Of a stretch of 64,000 bases of DNA, positions 51,893 through 63,027 are shown piece by piece; positions within the stretch are counted from its first letter, which is position 1; every line of letters begins with the position of its first letter. The notes under the pieces are model-generated. The model was not told where the DNA came from. It saw only the letters and a list, made by a program, of their open reading frames with translations, and did no database searches. This stretch comes from Adiantum capillus-veneris. Lineage: Eukaryota; Streptophyta; Polypodiopsida; Polypodiales; Pteridaceae. The translations under genes and the position numbers were made by a program. Location: assembly GCA_014529385.2 (NCBI GenBank), contig CM043971.1, positions 26,947,769 to 27,011,768 of the forward strand, read 5' to 3'.

Positions 51893-53548
51893 ATGGCACC
51901 TAAATCAGGTCGTGGCCAAAAATCCACCGTCCGAGTTGATCCTATTCCTGAGGAGTCAAGAAGAGAGTCTGACCCTAAGCAAGAGATGATGACTGACACT
52001 GAGGCTCAGGAGGAGCATAGTCAGGCTGATGAGGCGTAGGACTCATAGCAGTCCAGTCATTCTCGATGCCGACGGGCAAAAAGAGAAGCACGGAAAGCCA
52101 AGAGTTCTCGGTCCAGGCAGGGGAATGAGGGTACCAAGGGAAGTAAAAGCAGTCATCGCATTTCTAGCAGACAGGCCAAAGAAGACACTGACACTTAGAC
52201 AGAGACAGAGATTGATTGGGATGCTGAAACTGACAATTGCAAGAAGACTTCCAAGCACCATTCGGAATCCAAGAAGAGAAGTGGCAGGACCAGTGGTAAT
52301 CAGAATGATTACACAGCTTCTCTGAAAATTTCTTTTCCAATATTCAAGGGAGGTAAAAAGGATGATCCAGATGTTCACATACAGGCTTTTGAGTAGTATG
52401 CAGAACTAAAAAATATTGATGAAGATGAGTGGGGGGAATATTTTCCGCAAACCTTGAAGGAGGCAGCGAGGAAATGGTATTACCATTACCCCGTCTGCCA
52501 GCTCAGATCCTACAACAAATTGCTTAAAGCCTTCAAGTTGGAATATTCTGACAACAGAGGGGATTAAGACATCCTCTGTGAACTAGATAAGATCAAACAG
52601 CGGAATATATCAGTCCAAAGTTATGTGGAAAAGATCAAGGAGCTAACCAGAAAGTTATAGGAACCGCCATCTGAGAAGAGGTTGAGGGCATGGTTTCTGA
52701 ATGGTTTCAGAAGCAAAAAACTTAGGGAGCAGGAGGTACCAACTCCTACTAAGAAATTCAATGATTTGGTCCAAAGGGCACTGAAGCTGGAACAACAGGC
52801 CAAGAAGGAAAAAAGTCACAAGAAGCAAAGATCCAGTAGTAGTAGTTCTGCTACTGAAAGTTCTGATTCCAGTGGGGTGTCCAGTAGCTCCGAGAGCAGC
52901 TCTGATGAACGATCCAAGGAGAAGTCAAAGAAGGGATCTTGGACCAAGAAAATAGAAGAAATGGCTAGACAGATTGCTGAAATTAGCCACACAAGACAGC
53001 CAGTTCGGAAGATGGAGACTTGGTGTTCAAAATGCAAATCTAAGGACCATATCTCCAATGAATGTGCACAATGTACCTACTGTAAGGCTTTGGGTCATCT
53101 ATGGAACAATTGTGGCATCAGGATTCATCACTTTAAGAAGGGCAAAGACCTGTCAGTAGTTGCCTATACTGAACTAGTGAAGGTAGAACCCGTCAAGGTA
53201 GCTCAAGAGGAGAGACCAGGTACCAGTAGTACTGGTCAGGGACGTGGCCGATTCCAAACGGGTATGGGCCGAGACAGAGGACATGGAAAATTCCAGAATA
53301 GGAGTATGAATTGCTACACTTGTGGGAAGTATGGCCATTTTGCAGCCCAATGCCCAGATGCACCTGCAACTACCACTAGTGAGGCTAAGGCACCAGAGCC
53401 AGTCCCTATACTGGTAGTCACCAGAAGCAAGGGTGTCGTGATTGAAGAAATTCTAGATACTTCAGAAACACCAGTCAATACTACCAACATCAAGTGGGCT
53501 CAACAAAGAGAAATTTGGAAGGCCAAAGGTAGAGAAGGTGGTAGATGA
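51893..53548 (+). pseudogene. Gag of E4 with three zinc knuckles
   Basis: ATG at 51893 (MAPKSGRGQKS) with stops in the first 170 codons and frame changes to about 52680. The core (FPIFKGGKKDDPDVHI, KEAARKWYYHYP, YVEKIKEL, RAWFLNGFR) is a Retrotrans_gag domain. Then one open frame of 288 codons: a Ser-rich/Lys-rich stretch and three CCHC knuckles, CSKCKSKDHISNEC, CTYCKALGHLWNNC and CYTCGKYGHFAAQC, with all metal ligands present. Most plant gypsy gags have one. An Arg/Gly linker (GRGRFQTGMGRDRG) separates the second and third. Confidence 0.82.
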
Positions 53549-54734
53549 ATGGCAAGAGCAGAGGGAACTAGCGGCTAAAATCATAGAGGATTTGGCCAAG
53601 AAGCTGCCAAAGCAGCCAGAAAGTTCTGAAGCTAGAGTCATTCAGAGGATATCAGCCCAATCAACTGATAAGGATTAGTTAGTACCGGCCATACTTGAGA
53701 CCATTCTGGCTGCAGTACAAGGGCTAGCTGATGAACTGAGAGTTGATGGAAGGAGTGAAAGCACTGCAAAAGCGGAATGGCAGTGTGAAGATACCAGTTC
53801 TTCGAGCTCTGAAAATTAGTCTGACCAAGAGAGAGAAGAAATTCATGTGAAAATTTGTGATAGAATTCAGAAGTTGACTGTAGAGCTAGAGGATATCAGA
53901 CTAACTTTGCCTGAAGTGGCCAACTTTATCAGACAGCGCAAGAAAGCTGAGGCGGAGGCCAGAACAGTGGACCTGATGGCCGTCCGAGATGATGAATTTC
54001 CACTTATTCAGGTGGACTACAAGGTTAGGAAGCAGTGGGAACCTCTCTCAAGTGTTATCTTGGATGGAGGAGCAGGAGTCAACATAATGGGAGTTCATCT
54101 CCAGCAGAGAATGGGTATCACAAATCTGAAGCCAACACCATTTAAAGTGCAAATGGCAGATCACAGAGTGGTACAAGCGACGGGTATGATTGAAAATATG
54201 AAAATAAGAGTTGGGAGGGAAAAATTTAAAACCAGTTTCTTAGTTCTGGATGTGCAAGGGACATATGGGATGCTGCTAGGGCGCCCATGGTTGAGAACAT
54301 CACATGCTGTTCATGACTATGCAAATCAAACCTTAACCATAAAAGGGGCCAGTGGAAGAATTCAGATCAAGACAAACAATACTAGGAGCTGGAGAAAGGA
54401 GCTGAGGCCAAAGGAGTTATGCCAGAAGTACAAGGCAAAGAAGATTGAGCGAATGTTAGCAGCCATGAACATATTCCCTTTAGCAGAGATTGACTTGAAT
54501 GTAGTCTTGCTAGATAAAGAGCAGGCTGACGAGCAGAAAAAGAAATTCCCCGATCAGTTTACTGAAATCAACACAGGAGAAAGAACAGTTCATCTAACTA
54601 GAAGGATAGTGGAATCAGCTGATACTGGTATGGTAGAGGAACCAGTACGTTCTGAAGAGAAACCAGTGAATCAGAATACTGATTCAGAAATGAATGGACC
54701 ATCATGGAATTATGCTGAAGAATCGACCAAATGA
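53549..54734 (+). pseudogene. Protease region of E4
   Basis: After two stops (to 53820) a frame of 295 codons carries SVILDGGAGVNIMG at about residues 69-82 (aspartic protease active site with DGG), the middle strands (VQMADHRVVQATG), and GMLLGRPWLR, the closing protease motif. A charged linker to RT follows. Element X has the same DGG variant. Confidence 0.82.
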
Positions 54735-55576
54735 AAAGGAAGCGGGCCTAATTGGTTGCTTCCAGACGACCAAGAAGTGGAAGAGTGGAACCTAGGCTTA
54801 GAGGATAGTCCTAGGATAATCAAGGTCAACAAGCATCTAAACCCGACAATGAAGGAGAAGGCACTGAGGATGTTCCAAAACTAAAAAGACGTGTTTGCCT
54901 GGGAACATACAGACATGAAGGGAGTGTATTCTAAAGTATGTCAACACCGAATACCACTGAAGCTAGATGCTAGGCCAGTACGACTGCAAAGATACGAGAT
55001 GAACCCCAACTATGCAAAGAAGGTCAAAGAGGAGATTGATAATCTTCTCAAGGCTGGGTTCATCACAGAGGTGGCCAGTAGCGATTGGCTATTTCCCATA
55101 GTTGTCGTTCCCAAGAAGAATGGGAAATTGAGAGTTTGTGTCAACTATAGGAAACTCAACGCCCAAACTATCAAAGATCCATTTCCATTACCTTTTATTG
55201 ACATGTTGCTTGATGAGATCGCAGGTTATGAAATGTATAGTTTCATGGATGGTTATAGTGGCTATAACTAGTTACAGATCGCTCCTGAAGATAGAGCGAA
55301 GACCACTTTCATCACCGAGTGGGGAGCTTTCATGTATCTGGTGATGCCTTTTGGCCTTTTAGCGGTGTATGATGGAGATGTTTAATGCATCGTTTCCTCG
55401 CCATTTTTATGGATGACTTTACTGTCTATTCAGATGAGGAACAACACCTACTATTCCTAGAAATGGTTTTCAAACGCTGTCAAGAGAAGCGTATTTGTTT
55501 GAATCCATTCAAATATGTTTTCTTAGTGTGTAAGGGACAGCTACTGGGACATGTGGTTTCCTGAAACGGAATAGAG
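54735..55576 (+). pseudogene. Reverse transcriptase of E4
   Basis: Frame 54891-55271: CQHRIPLKLDARPVRLQRY, LLKAGFITEVASSDWLFPIVVVPKKNGKLRVCVNY, PLPFIDMLLDEI, DGYSGYN and a stop. Then APEDRAKTTFITEWGAF and MPFGL, where a short deletion removes the TNAPATFQ stretch, and FMDDFTVYSDEEQHL at about 55407 with both catalytic aspartates. LLGHVVS-stop-NGIEM ends the domain. At least four lesions. Confidence 0.85.
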
Positions 55577-56338
55577 ATGGCCAATGACAAAATTCAATGT
55601 GTTCAACAAGCTAAAGCACCTCAAAATGCTTCAGAGTTGAGCTCGTTCTTGGGTTATGTGAATTTCTATAGAAGATTTGTACATAAGTTTGCTTCTCAAG
55701 CAGTACCACTATATGAGCTTACAAAGAAGACCACTAAGTTCAATTGGACTGCTGAATGTGAGGAGAACTTCTAGAATTTGAAAAAAGCCATTATCAATAA
55801 ACGTGTCCTTAGGCAGCCAAACTGGGATATTATTTTCCACGTACATGTAGATGCTTCGGGATTGGCAATGGGGGCAATATTAGCTCAGCCAGACGGAAGG
55901 ACTGAATACCCGGTTTATTTGCTAGTCGCAGATTCAGTCAGGCTGAACAAGGATACAACTACTGAGAGAGAAGCCCTTGGAATGGTTTTCAGCGCTACAA
56001 AGTTTAGGCATTACCTGTTGGGAAAGATGTTTTATTTTTATGTGGACCATCAGGCTCTTCTGTTTCTGATTAATAAATTCATTATTCAAGGCAGGCTGAT
56101 CAGATGGATGATGTTCTTAATGGAGTTTGAATTCATAATTTTCCATAAGCCTGGCAAGAATCATTGTGGAGCTAATTTTCTCTCAAGAAGTACGGAAGGT
56201 TATTCAGAATCACCCTTGAGAGATGAACCAGTGGACGCTCACTTATTTCAGCTAGAGGCAGGAGAATCAGTTGATCCTGAATGGTACAATGGGTATCAAT
56301 TTCTTTCCCAAGGTGCTTTTCCAGAAGACTGGAAATAG
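55577..56338 (+). pseudogene. RNase H of E4
   Basis: ELSSFLGYVNFYRRFV (connection), a stop at about 55772, then VHVDASGLAMGAILAQ (first Asp), TTTEREALGMVFSATKFRHYLLG (Glu), FYVDHQALLFLI (Asp) and the closing HKPGKNHCGANFLSRS, where GAN replaces the usual VAD. Unlike X, no second RNase H follows. Confidence 0.85.
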
Positions 56339-56340
56339 AA

Positions 56341-57526
56341 TCAGAAGAAGGCCTTAGTCATTAAGAGTTTTAAATTTACTATCATCGGAGGATTACTTTA
56401 TAGAATGGGTATTGATGGTATACTTCGACGTTGTGTCCCTATGGAAGGAAGAATGCAAGTGATTTTAGAAGCACATAATGGTGAATCTGGTGGACATTTT
56501 TCCAACAAAGTAATCTACAAGAAGATTCTGCAAGCTGGTCTGTGGTGGCAAACGTTGATTGCTGATGTCAGAAGTTTTTGTAAAACTTGTGACATATGCG
56601 AAAGAATGGGTCGACCAACAGCTACTGATATGACTCCTTTGACGCCAGTACAACCACTGGGAGTGTTCATGAAATGGGGACTAGATTTTATGGGACCTTT
56701 TAAGAAGGTTACCCCCATGAAGAACAAGTACATAGTAATGGTTACTTGTTATGTAACCAAGTGGGTTGAAGCTAAAGCTCTTCCTGACAACACAGCCAAG
56801 TCAACTGCAAGGTTTCTATTTGAGAATATTGTCTGCCGATATGGATGTCCAGTAGAGCTTGTGTCAGATCAAGGAACACATTTTATCAATGACATTATGG
56901 AGATCCTATCGGATATGCTTTCAGTCAAGCATCGGAAACCTACTCCTTACTATCCCAGATGCAATGGACAGGCTGAAAGTAGCAACAAGACAATTGAGAC
57001 TATTCTCACTAAGGTGGTGCAAAAGAAACCAGACCAGTGGGATTTGAAACTCAAGACTGCTCTATGGGCGTATAGGACAACTTATAAGGTCACTACTAGA
57101 CTGACACCATTCAGAATGGTGTATGGAACTGAAGCTGTGGTTCCTATGGAGTTTGTGATCCCAAGTCTGAGAATGGCTGTGAAGTATGGCTTATACTTCA
57201 ACCATAATATGAAAAAGCGCCTAGATGAACTGATGCAGTTAGATGAACTTAGGAAACGGGCTATGTTGGAACAAGAAATTTTTCAACAACACAGGAAGAA
57301 CTGGCATGATCGACGAATTAAGGTTCGGGAATTCCAGAAAGGAGATTTGGTGCTTCTATATCAGTCCAGACTGGGTCCAAAGAAGCCAAACCTGAAGATT
57401 GCCTGGGCAGGACCATTTGAGGTAGACTGGGTCTTCTCCAATGGTACAATCAGACTAAAAGATTTATCTGGATTATTGTTTCCAGGAGTATATAATGGTG
57501 CAAAGATTAAGCTTTATTATTCATAA
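56341..57526 (+). CDS. Integrase of E4
   Basis: 373 codons open from 56405. Zinc finger HNGESGGHFSNKVIYKKI with CKTCDIC, core with Asp in GLDFMGPF, Asp in VSDQGTHF and Glu in QAESSNKTIE (spacing normal), and C-terminal FQKGDLVLLYQSRLGPKKPNLKIAWAGPFEV followed by LKDLSG. All catalytic residues are present and there is no stop, so this is the best-preserved integrase of the window together with that of C. It has no ATG matched to a likely start; it is part of the polyprotein. Confidence 0.85.
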
Positions 57527-57817
57527 GCTAGAGAGAATGAGCAAGAACAAGGTACTAAGGAATTGGGAACTGCAGATCAAGGAATACCAAAATCAGATAT
57601 TTTTGGGCTTTTTCATGTGCAACCAGTTCCAATTTCAGAAACAGTGCCAATTGAACCAACCCAGACTGATCTCAGGATCAATACCAGTGCAATCAAGACG
57701 GAGCGGAAATCAATCAGATATCAGTGGGAACACACTTTTCAATTCTCAAGCGCCCAATGGTCAAATGGTATGCCGGCAGTAATCATTTTAAGGATGGGTA
57801 TAAGTCTTATCTAATGC
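57527..57817 (+). other. Spacer between E4 pol and the post-pol ORF
   Basis: A short open stretch (57563-57814: IPKSDIFGLFHVQPVPI) overlaps another in the next frame. Function unknown; it could be the last part of pol after a frame shift. Confidence 0.4.
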
Positions 57818-59466
57818 ATGTTTTCCACGACAGCGGCGACGCACGCAAGTCTAGGAGCGGCGAGTGGTGGAGCTTTTATGGCGCGAACGCGTATAACAGT
57901 CAGGAGAGTTGGCATTTTTCCTCGCAAATCCCTTGTGCGATGCTTTCCTCCTGTTACTCATTTGCCATTGCCGAGCTCCGAGGTTTCTTCGCTACAGCTG
58001 CAGACCTCAACCTCTGAAGAGACAGTGGACTATAGACTAGCTTTGCCAGCCACACCGAGATACGGCTTTGACATATCAAGTAAGTCCTCTTCTTCTTCAC
58101 CTGTTTCTTCATCTTCATTGTGCATGGGTAGAAGGAAGCACTCGAAAAAGATGCAGGATTCTCTTAATGAAACCCAAGCCATTGTTACTGTGGCCAAGGA
58201 AAGTCTTCCTCTCATCCCGCACATTAAAATTCAGCGATATGTGTTCACTGATCAAGATATGGCCTTGTTGCATCTGTGGGAGTTGCGAGTTGTGTTGCAA
58301 GCCACAAAAATTGATCTCGAAACAGCCATCATTAGCAGGTCCTAGATTCTTTCAACGCTGAAAAGGGCAGTGCAATGATTTATGGAAGAAAGATAATAGT
58401 CACACCAGAGAACATTGCAGATGCGTTCAAGATGCCAAATGACCCTACGCCATCTGTGGCAACATCCGAGCAGATTAGTGAAGTGTTGAAAGAAGACGAG
58501 GCTGCTAAGAAGAAAAGAAAGAATGGGGGACAAGGGATTTCAGTAGCAGGACTGGAAGCTCGCGCACCTTATAGGTTTGTAGCTGAAGCTATCAGTTTGA
58601 AGAACAACCCGACATATGTGTCAGAAAAGCTTTTTGCTATGCTGTTAGTAAAAACATTGGATTCTTCAGTTCCTATTAATCTATTCCAGATACTATCACA
58701 TAATGTGCTTCAACAAACAACCAAGATGAAATCCCAGAATGTGTTTAAAGCTTGGTATGTTTGGCAGTTTTTGTATTGGGCAGCTGCTCCAGATTCCCAC
58801 GACCAGGTGCGAATGGCTTGGAGTTTGAAGCCATATCCAGAATCAAAGAATGTTAATTTGTCTTCAGATGACAAAGCCATAGACAGTCAGACTACTCCAA
58901 CTGGTCTGAAAAGGAAAGCTATCGAAGAGCACGCAAGAAGTTCGAAGAAAGCGAAGACGACACTGACGAAGAGCACTGCTTTTCTAAAGATGATAGAAAG
59001 TCAGGTCAAAACTGTGATTCCTGAAACGGCTATAGTTAGCCAAGTTGACAAGCAACTGGCTCAAAATACGGAGGTCAATTAGTCAGAAGGATAGATTATA
59101 GTTGCTACTGGTAAAGGCAAAGATCAAGGCAAAGCTGTGACTTCTGAGAAGGCGGCAGACCACTTGGCAACAGAGAAACAACTGAAAAAGGGTCAATTGG
59201 ACAAAGGCAAAGGTCCAGCATCTCCAACTTTATTGGGTGTTCCTATTCCAAATAATGAAGAAGCTTTGCACCTAATAAAGAAGGACAGGTTGCAGCGAAT
59301 GCACACCCATCCACTCAAAGGGCGTTTGATTCTACAGAAACCTGATTATGAGGCCTTTTCTTATATGGGTCTAGTCACACAGTATATCAACCCACTGATT
59401 CTGACCCAGCCACAGTTAAGGATGGATGCTCAGTCCTCATACAGTCTTCATGGAACACTATTGTGA
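57818..59466 (+). pseudogene. Post-pol ORF of E4, unknown function
   Basis: Three near-contiguous frames: 57818-58345 (175 codons, Ser-rich middle, GRRKHSKK), 58375-59082 (235 codons, GRKIIVTPENIADAFKM, ARAPYRFVAEAI, TYVSEKLFAMLL, a Lys/Arg-rich TGLKRKAIEEH...SSKKAK nuclear-signal-like stretch) and 59137-59466. Single stops separate them, so an original protein of about 540 residues is likely. I do not recognise it with certainty. The GRKIIVTPENIADAF segment is reminiscent of the plant-transposon-associated proteins often found in Athila/Tat-type elements. A related remnant is at 41883-42530. It may be an accessory protein of this lineage. Confidence 0.6.
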
Positions 59467-60702
59467 ACTGTATGGGACAAATGATAGATGCTGCGGTGTC
59501 GTGCTCTGGCACGTATATAGTGTGAAATAAAAACATTCACCTCACTTTTGACACTTCTCAATGCATGGAAAGAAAAACAATAATGTACATATTGTGATAT
59601 ATGCTAAAGCGGCTGCTGCGATCGCTATCATGTACATACTTATCCGGGGAGTCATGGCCCTGGATGTGGCTCATTTGCGTGCTTTTTCACTTGATAATAT
59701 GCTTAATTTGGTTTGATAATGTACATAGTCCAAGTGTTTCATGGTGGCACACTCATCTCGCCTACAAAGACTGATGCGGGCAAAAACTGCCAAAAATAGC
59801 AGTTAACAAGTGCCATTGCAGAATTGCATGGAAAGTGACCCAAAATGGTATATTAATGAAAAATGATGCTTATCTATGCTTTTTATGTGTATGCGAGTGA
59901 TCCCACAAATTTAGGGATTTTCTTGACTCCGTTTGGGATTTTTCGCATCAAAAATGACATTTTTTGGGTAAAAAATGAGCTGAAAATGGCCTAGCTTTGG
60001 TCCAAAGTGGCAAAATGGCCCAAAAATTGACACATCAGCTCATAATGCCATGGGGAAGAGAGAGAAGAGGTATTTTTACAGAAAAAACCTGCAATTGATC
60101 ACTACTGTTGAATAGCTTCCATGGTTGCCCAATCTATGTGTGCTGCAGTCCCGCCTCTTCGCAATCTTGTATCTGAGCTTGTGAGGGAGTGAATTAGGGA
60201 TTCCCCTTATCAAAATGGTGTGTGGGCTTCTATATAGAAGCTCTTAAATCTCTGCAAACTCAGAAAATGGTTTCCGTGAAGGAGGAAGCTTGAGTATTTG
60301 TTTCAACTGTTTGATGCTACGACTATGTAATTGGGGGCGAGGCTACATGATACCACCAAAGAGGTTTGGGTTTTGATTGAGAATTGTGCTTGTATGAGAA
60401 TTGAGGTTTTATGGTTGAACATTTAGTGTTCCTAATTGCTCTTTTAAAGTAAAATTGGATGTGATTTGATGGTCCTCTCATCATAATCTCGACTACGAAA
60501 ACAAGCAGACTCCAAGCACAATAGGAAAGAGGGTTTGTGACTTTGCTGTCACGAACGCTTTTAGATTTTCTGTCACCCTTAGAAAGAGGGTTGGTGATTC
60601 TCCACAAATGCTTTCCACAAAGTGTTTGTGACTTTCATCACGAACTCTCACAGCCAGAGGTTTTGCACCTTCGCAGCTAGACCGCACACATTCCGACATT
60701 TC
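59467..60702 (+). other. Probable 5' LTR of gypsy element E6; no gene
   Basis: No ORF of note on the plus strand. A TATA-like TTCTATATAGAAG lies at 60228-60240 and a primer-site-like sequence at 60703, so the second half should be the R-U5 part of an LTR ending near CCGACA (60697). The LTR start is not visible; it could be shortly after 59460. Confidence 0.45.
60231..60240 (+). promoter_or_regulatory. Possible TATA box of the E6 LTR
   Basis: TATATAGAAG in an otherwise mixed context, ~470 bp before the primer site. Confidence 0.45.
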
Positions 60703-60716
60703 TGGTGAACCCGACG
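60703..60716 (+). other. Possible primer-binding site of E6
   Basis: TGGTGAACCCGACG, starting with TGG and preceded by CCGACATTTC. Partner tRNA not determined. Confidence 0.5.
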
Positions 60717-60781
60717 CGAAGCAGCTGGGGTGGGGGTTCAAATACTTGTTTTGAAAGGTTTAATTATAAATAATTAAAGCT

Positions 60782-61750
60782 ATGGATCAACAAGAGCAAC
60801 AAGGGATGCACTTTGATAATGCAAACATGCAGATGTTTCAAGCATTTGCCATGTATATGCAGCAACAACAAGCAGCAGAAAGAAGCCAGATTTCAACCAC
60901 AAAAGCACTACAGTCCATTGTGAAGAGAATGGCCCAGTTTGATGGCAAGGACATCACAAAGTATCTACGAGATTATATGAAGGAAATGGAGTTGAACCGA
61001 GTGTGTGAGGAAGACATGGTTCGAAGTTTTGAGCTAGTTTGTGTCCCAGAGATTAGAGACCATATCAGGGCAATTCAAAATGTTCATGGAAGAAATTGGG
61101 AGGAATTCAAGCTTGCTCTAAAAGAAGACTACTTTATAGAGGACTCTGAGAGGGTGACCAAAAGAAATTTCTTAGATTGGGTTGCAAAGCCTAAAGAAGG
61201 GATTTCTGCTACAGAGCTTTTCAGAGAGTTTGAGAGATGCTATGCTCAACTATCACAAACTGAACAAGCTTCCTTGGATGGGGAGAAGGTAGAACTTTTC
61301 CTACAAGCAGCAGGCAAAGAAATTGAAGAAAATTTAGAGATTCTCTTGGAAGACAAAGATACAGATCAAGGTTTGAAGTCAAGTTGGAATGATGTACAGG
61401 ATGCAGTCTCCCTATTGGCAAAAAGACAACGCAGAAGAGACAAGATGGTGGTGAACAATGGTGCTCCAATTCCTGATATTACTGAGAAGCAACCAAAACC
61501 TGCTATTGTAGCTTTTAAGGATGATGGGTCTATGCTTGAAGAACTTGTGAAGGGCATACGCGACCTGAAATTAAAGCTAGCAAGGCTTGAAGAAAAGGGG
61601 AAAACATCTGGACAATCATCAAGTCAAAGACCTCAGAACACAGAAGGATTTGTAAATAGGTGCATTTGGTATGATAGCCCAGACCATCCAAGAAGGGACT
61701 GTGAAAGCTTCAAAGATGCCTTGAGTAAAGATCTTGTTGTTGGGGTATAA
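60782..61750 (+). CDS. Gag-like protein of E6
   Basis: 322 codons, open, starting at the ATG 66 bp after the possible primer site. A Gln/Met-rich N-terminus (MYMQQQQ) is followed by a gag-type helical domain (MAQFDGKDITKYLRDYMKEMELN, FLDWVAKPKEGISATELFREFERCY). A basic RQRRRDK stretch and a Lys-rich coiled segment precede CIWYDSPDHPRRDC, a zinc knuckle in which the second Cys is Tyr. The frame ends at LVVGV with TAA, seven bases before the LTR of E5, so E5 may have truncated the polyprotein. No pol is present. Confidence 0.72.
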   Translation: MDQQEQQGMHFDNANMQMFQAFAMYMQQQQAAERSQISTTKALQSIVKRMAQFDGKDITKYLRDYMKEMELNRVCEEDMVRSFELVCVPEIRDHIRAIQNVHGRNWEEFKLALKEDYFIEDSERVTKRNFLDWVAKPKEGISATELFREFERCYAQLSQTEQASLDGEKVELFLQAAGKEIEENLEILLEDKDTDQGLKSSWNDVQDAVSLLAKRQRRRDKMVVNNGAPIPDITEKQPKPAIVAFKDDGSMLEELVKGIRDLKLKLARLEEKGKTSGQSSSQRPQNTEGFVNRCIWYDSPDHPRRDCESFKDALSKDLVVGV

Positions 61751-61757
61751 AACCCAA

Positions 61758-61929
61758 TGTGGTCGCCCAGGTAAGTGGGCGGGCCGCCAGGTATGTACAC
61801 ACATTCTATTGTGAAAACCTAATAAGAACTCACTATGCTCTACACATTACAGTAGAGCGAGTTCACCATATCGTCGTGCTCTTCATCTCGCACTCTCTCT
61901 CGCGTCGCACTTCCGCTCGTACTCCTTCA
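61758..61929 (+). repeat. 5' LTR of E5
   Basis: TGTGGTCGCCC ... ACTCCTTCA, about 172 bp, ending two bases before the primer site. The pair is outside the window, so the start is judged from the TG and position only. Confidence 0.65.
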
Positions 61930-61931
61930 AC

Positions 61932-61943
61932 TGGTATCAGAGC
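61932..61943 (+). other. tRNA-iMet primer-binding site of E5
   Basis: TGGTATCAGAGC, followed by TCAGATCG. Confidence 0.92.
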
Positions 61944-63027
61944 TCAGATCGAGGCTCGGGGCAGCATTGCAGGCAGCCAGAGTCACCTGCTCAGATTGGG
62001 GTGAGATTCGACAGGCGAAGACACGGCCCCAAATCCTGTGGGCAAGCCCGTAGGGCTTGGTGGGCTCAGAATTTCATTCTGAGGTCATCTCGGTCACCGT
62101 TCGGCTACGACAAGGTTTTGCACAGGCCATTTTCGACTACGTGGTCTCGACGGGTGCAGATCCGGACTCTGCAAATTTGGGTTTTTTTGGCCTACGACTG
62201 CAAGTGCTGAGGATATCTGCACTTCCAGAGTGCTGATTTGTGGTTGTCTACACAACGAAGGAAGCGCACAGTTCTTGGAGGCGTGTCACATACGACACGG
62301 GCGCACCTACACACACACTGTAGGCGACATCCACTAGTTCATCAGGTAGCTTGTGTTTGCTGCTTGATATTCCAGATTTCATCCTGACATTGCAGGTACT
62401 TCCACATGGGATGTATTGTCAGAGATAATGTATGTATGTTGAGGGTTTGTTGGCTGTGAGTCACGCAGCAAACAACCGCCGCAGCGGTTACAACATACAG
62501 TGGGAAATTTGTGGATGTATGACTTTGTGGGAAGTCTATGTACTGTCAGATTTACTGCAGCCTTTGTTGAGGGTTGAGTGAGGTTTTATTGAGCTGGGGG
62601 ATTCTCGAATGTTGAGATCCTTTCGGTGATACAGGTCTTGGAGCAATCCCTCGAGCACCCTTAGATAGGCAGCTAGGATGTATTGACTGTGAGTTAGACA
62701 GTTGGGATTGCATCTTTGCTTTACTGTCGTTGAGGCATTGTCGCCGTCTATGCTTACAGCACAGTGACAGGACAGTGGGAGACAGTACAGGTGCAGGACA
62801 GGTCTACCCACAGCTTACAGTGTTACAGAGACAGTGTTTTTGAGCTGTTTTTTGGTCTGTTTTTGAGTACACCAGAGCCATTTTTCAAAGGAGACTCTGC
62901 CGAAATTTCTACAGAATCTGAAGCTTTCTTGGTGCATTTGACAGGTTGATATTGGTTCAGAGGTCAGTTTACAGGGGAAACTCTGCTGAATTTTTCCCAG
63001 GAAAGTAAACTACTCTGAAGCGTAGCT
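61944..63027 (+). other. Leader of E5
   Basis: About 1.08 kb without a recognisable protein; several short ORFs precede the gag ATG. Imperfect repeats of GAGACAGT / GTTACAGAGACAGTG occur around 62770-62830 and CTGCTGAATTT / CTGCCGAAATTT at 62900 and 62980. Confidence 0.5.

Larger units (their letters stand above)
51287..59466 (+). mobile_element. Gypsy retrotransposon E4 with post-pol ORF
   Basis: 5' LTR (51287-51817), primer site, gag with three zinc knuckles, protease of DGG type, RT, RNase H, integrase with all catalytic residues, then 1.6 kb of further coding sequence. No 3' LTR is recognised before the next element starts, so the 3' end may be lost. RT motifs (PLPFIDMLLDEIAGYEMYSF, DGYSGYN) place it in the non-chromovirus branch of plant gypsy elements, near Tat/Athila; the position inside that branch is not settled. 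Confidence 0.85.
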
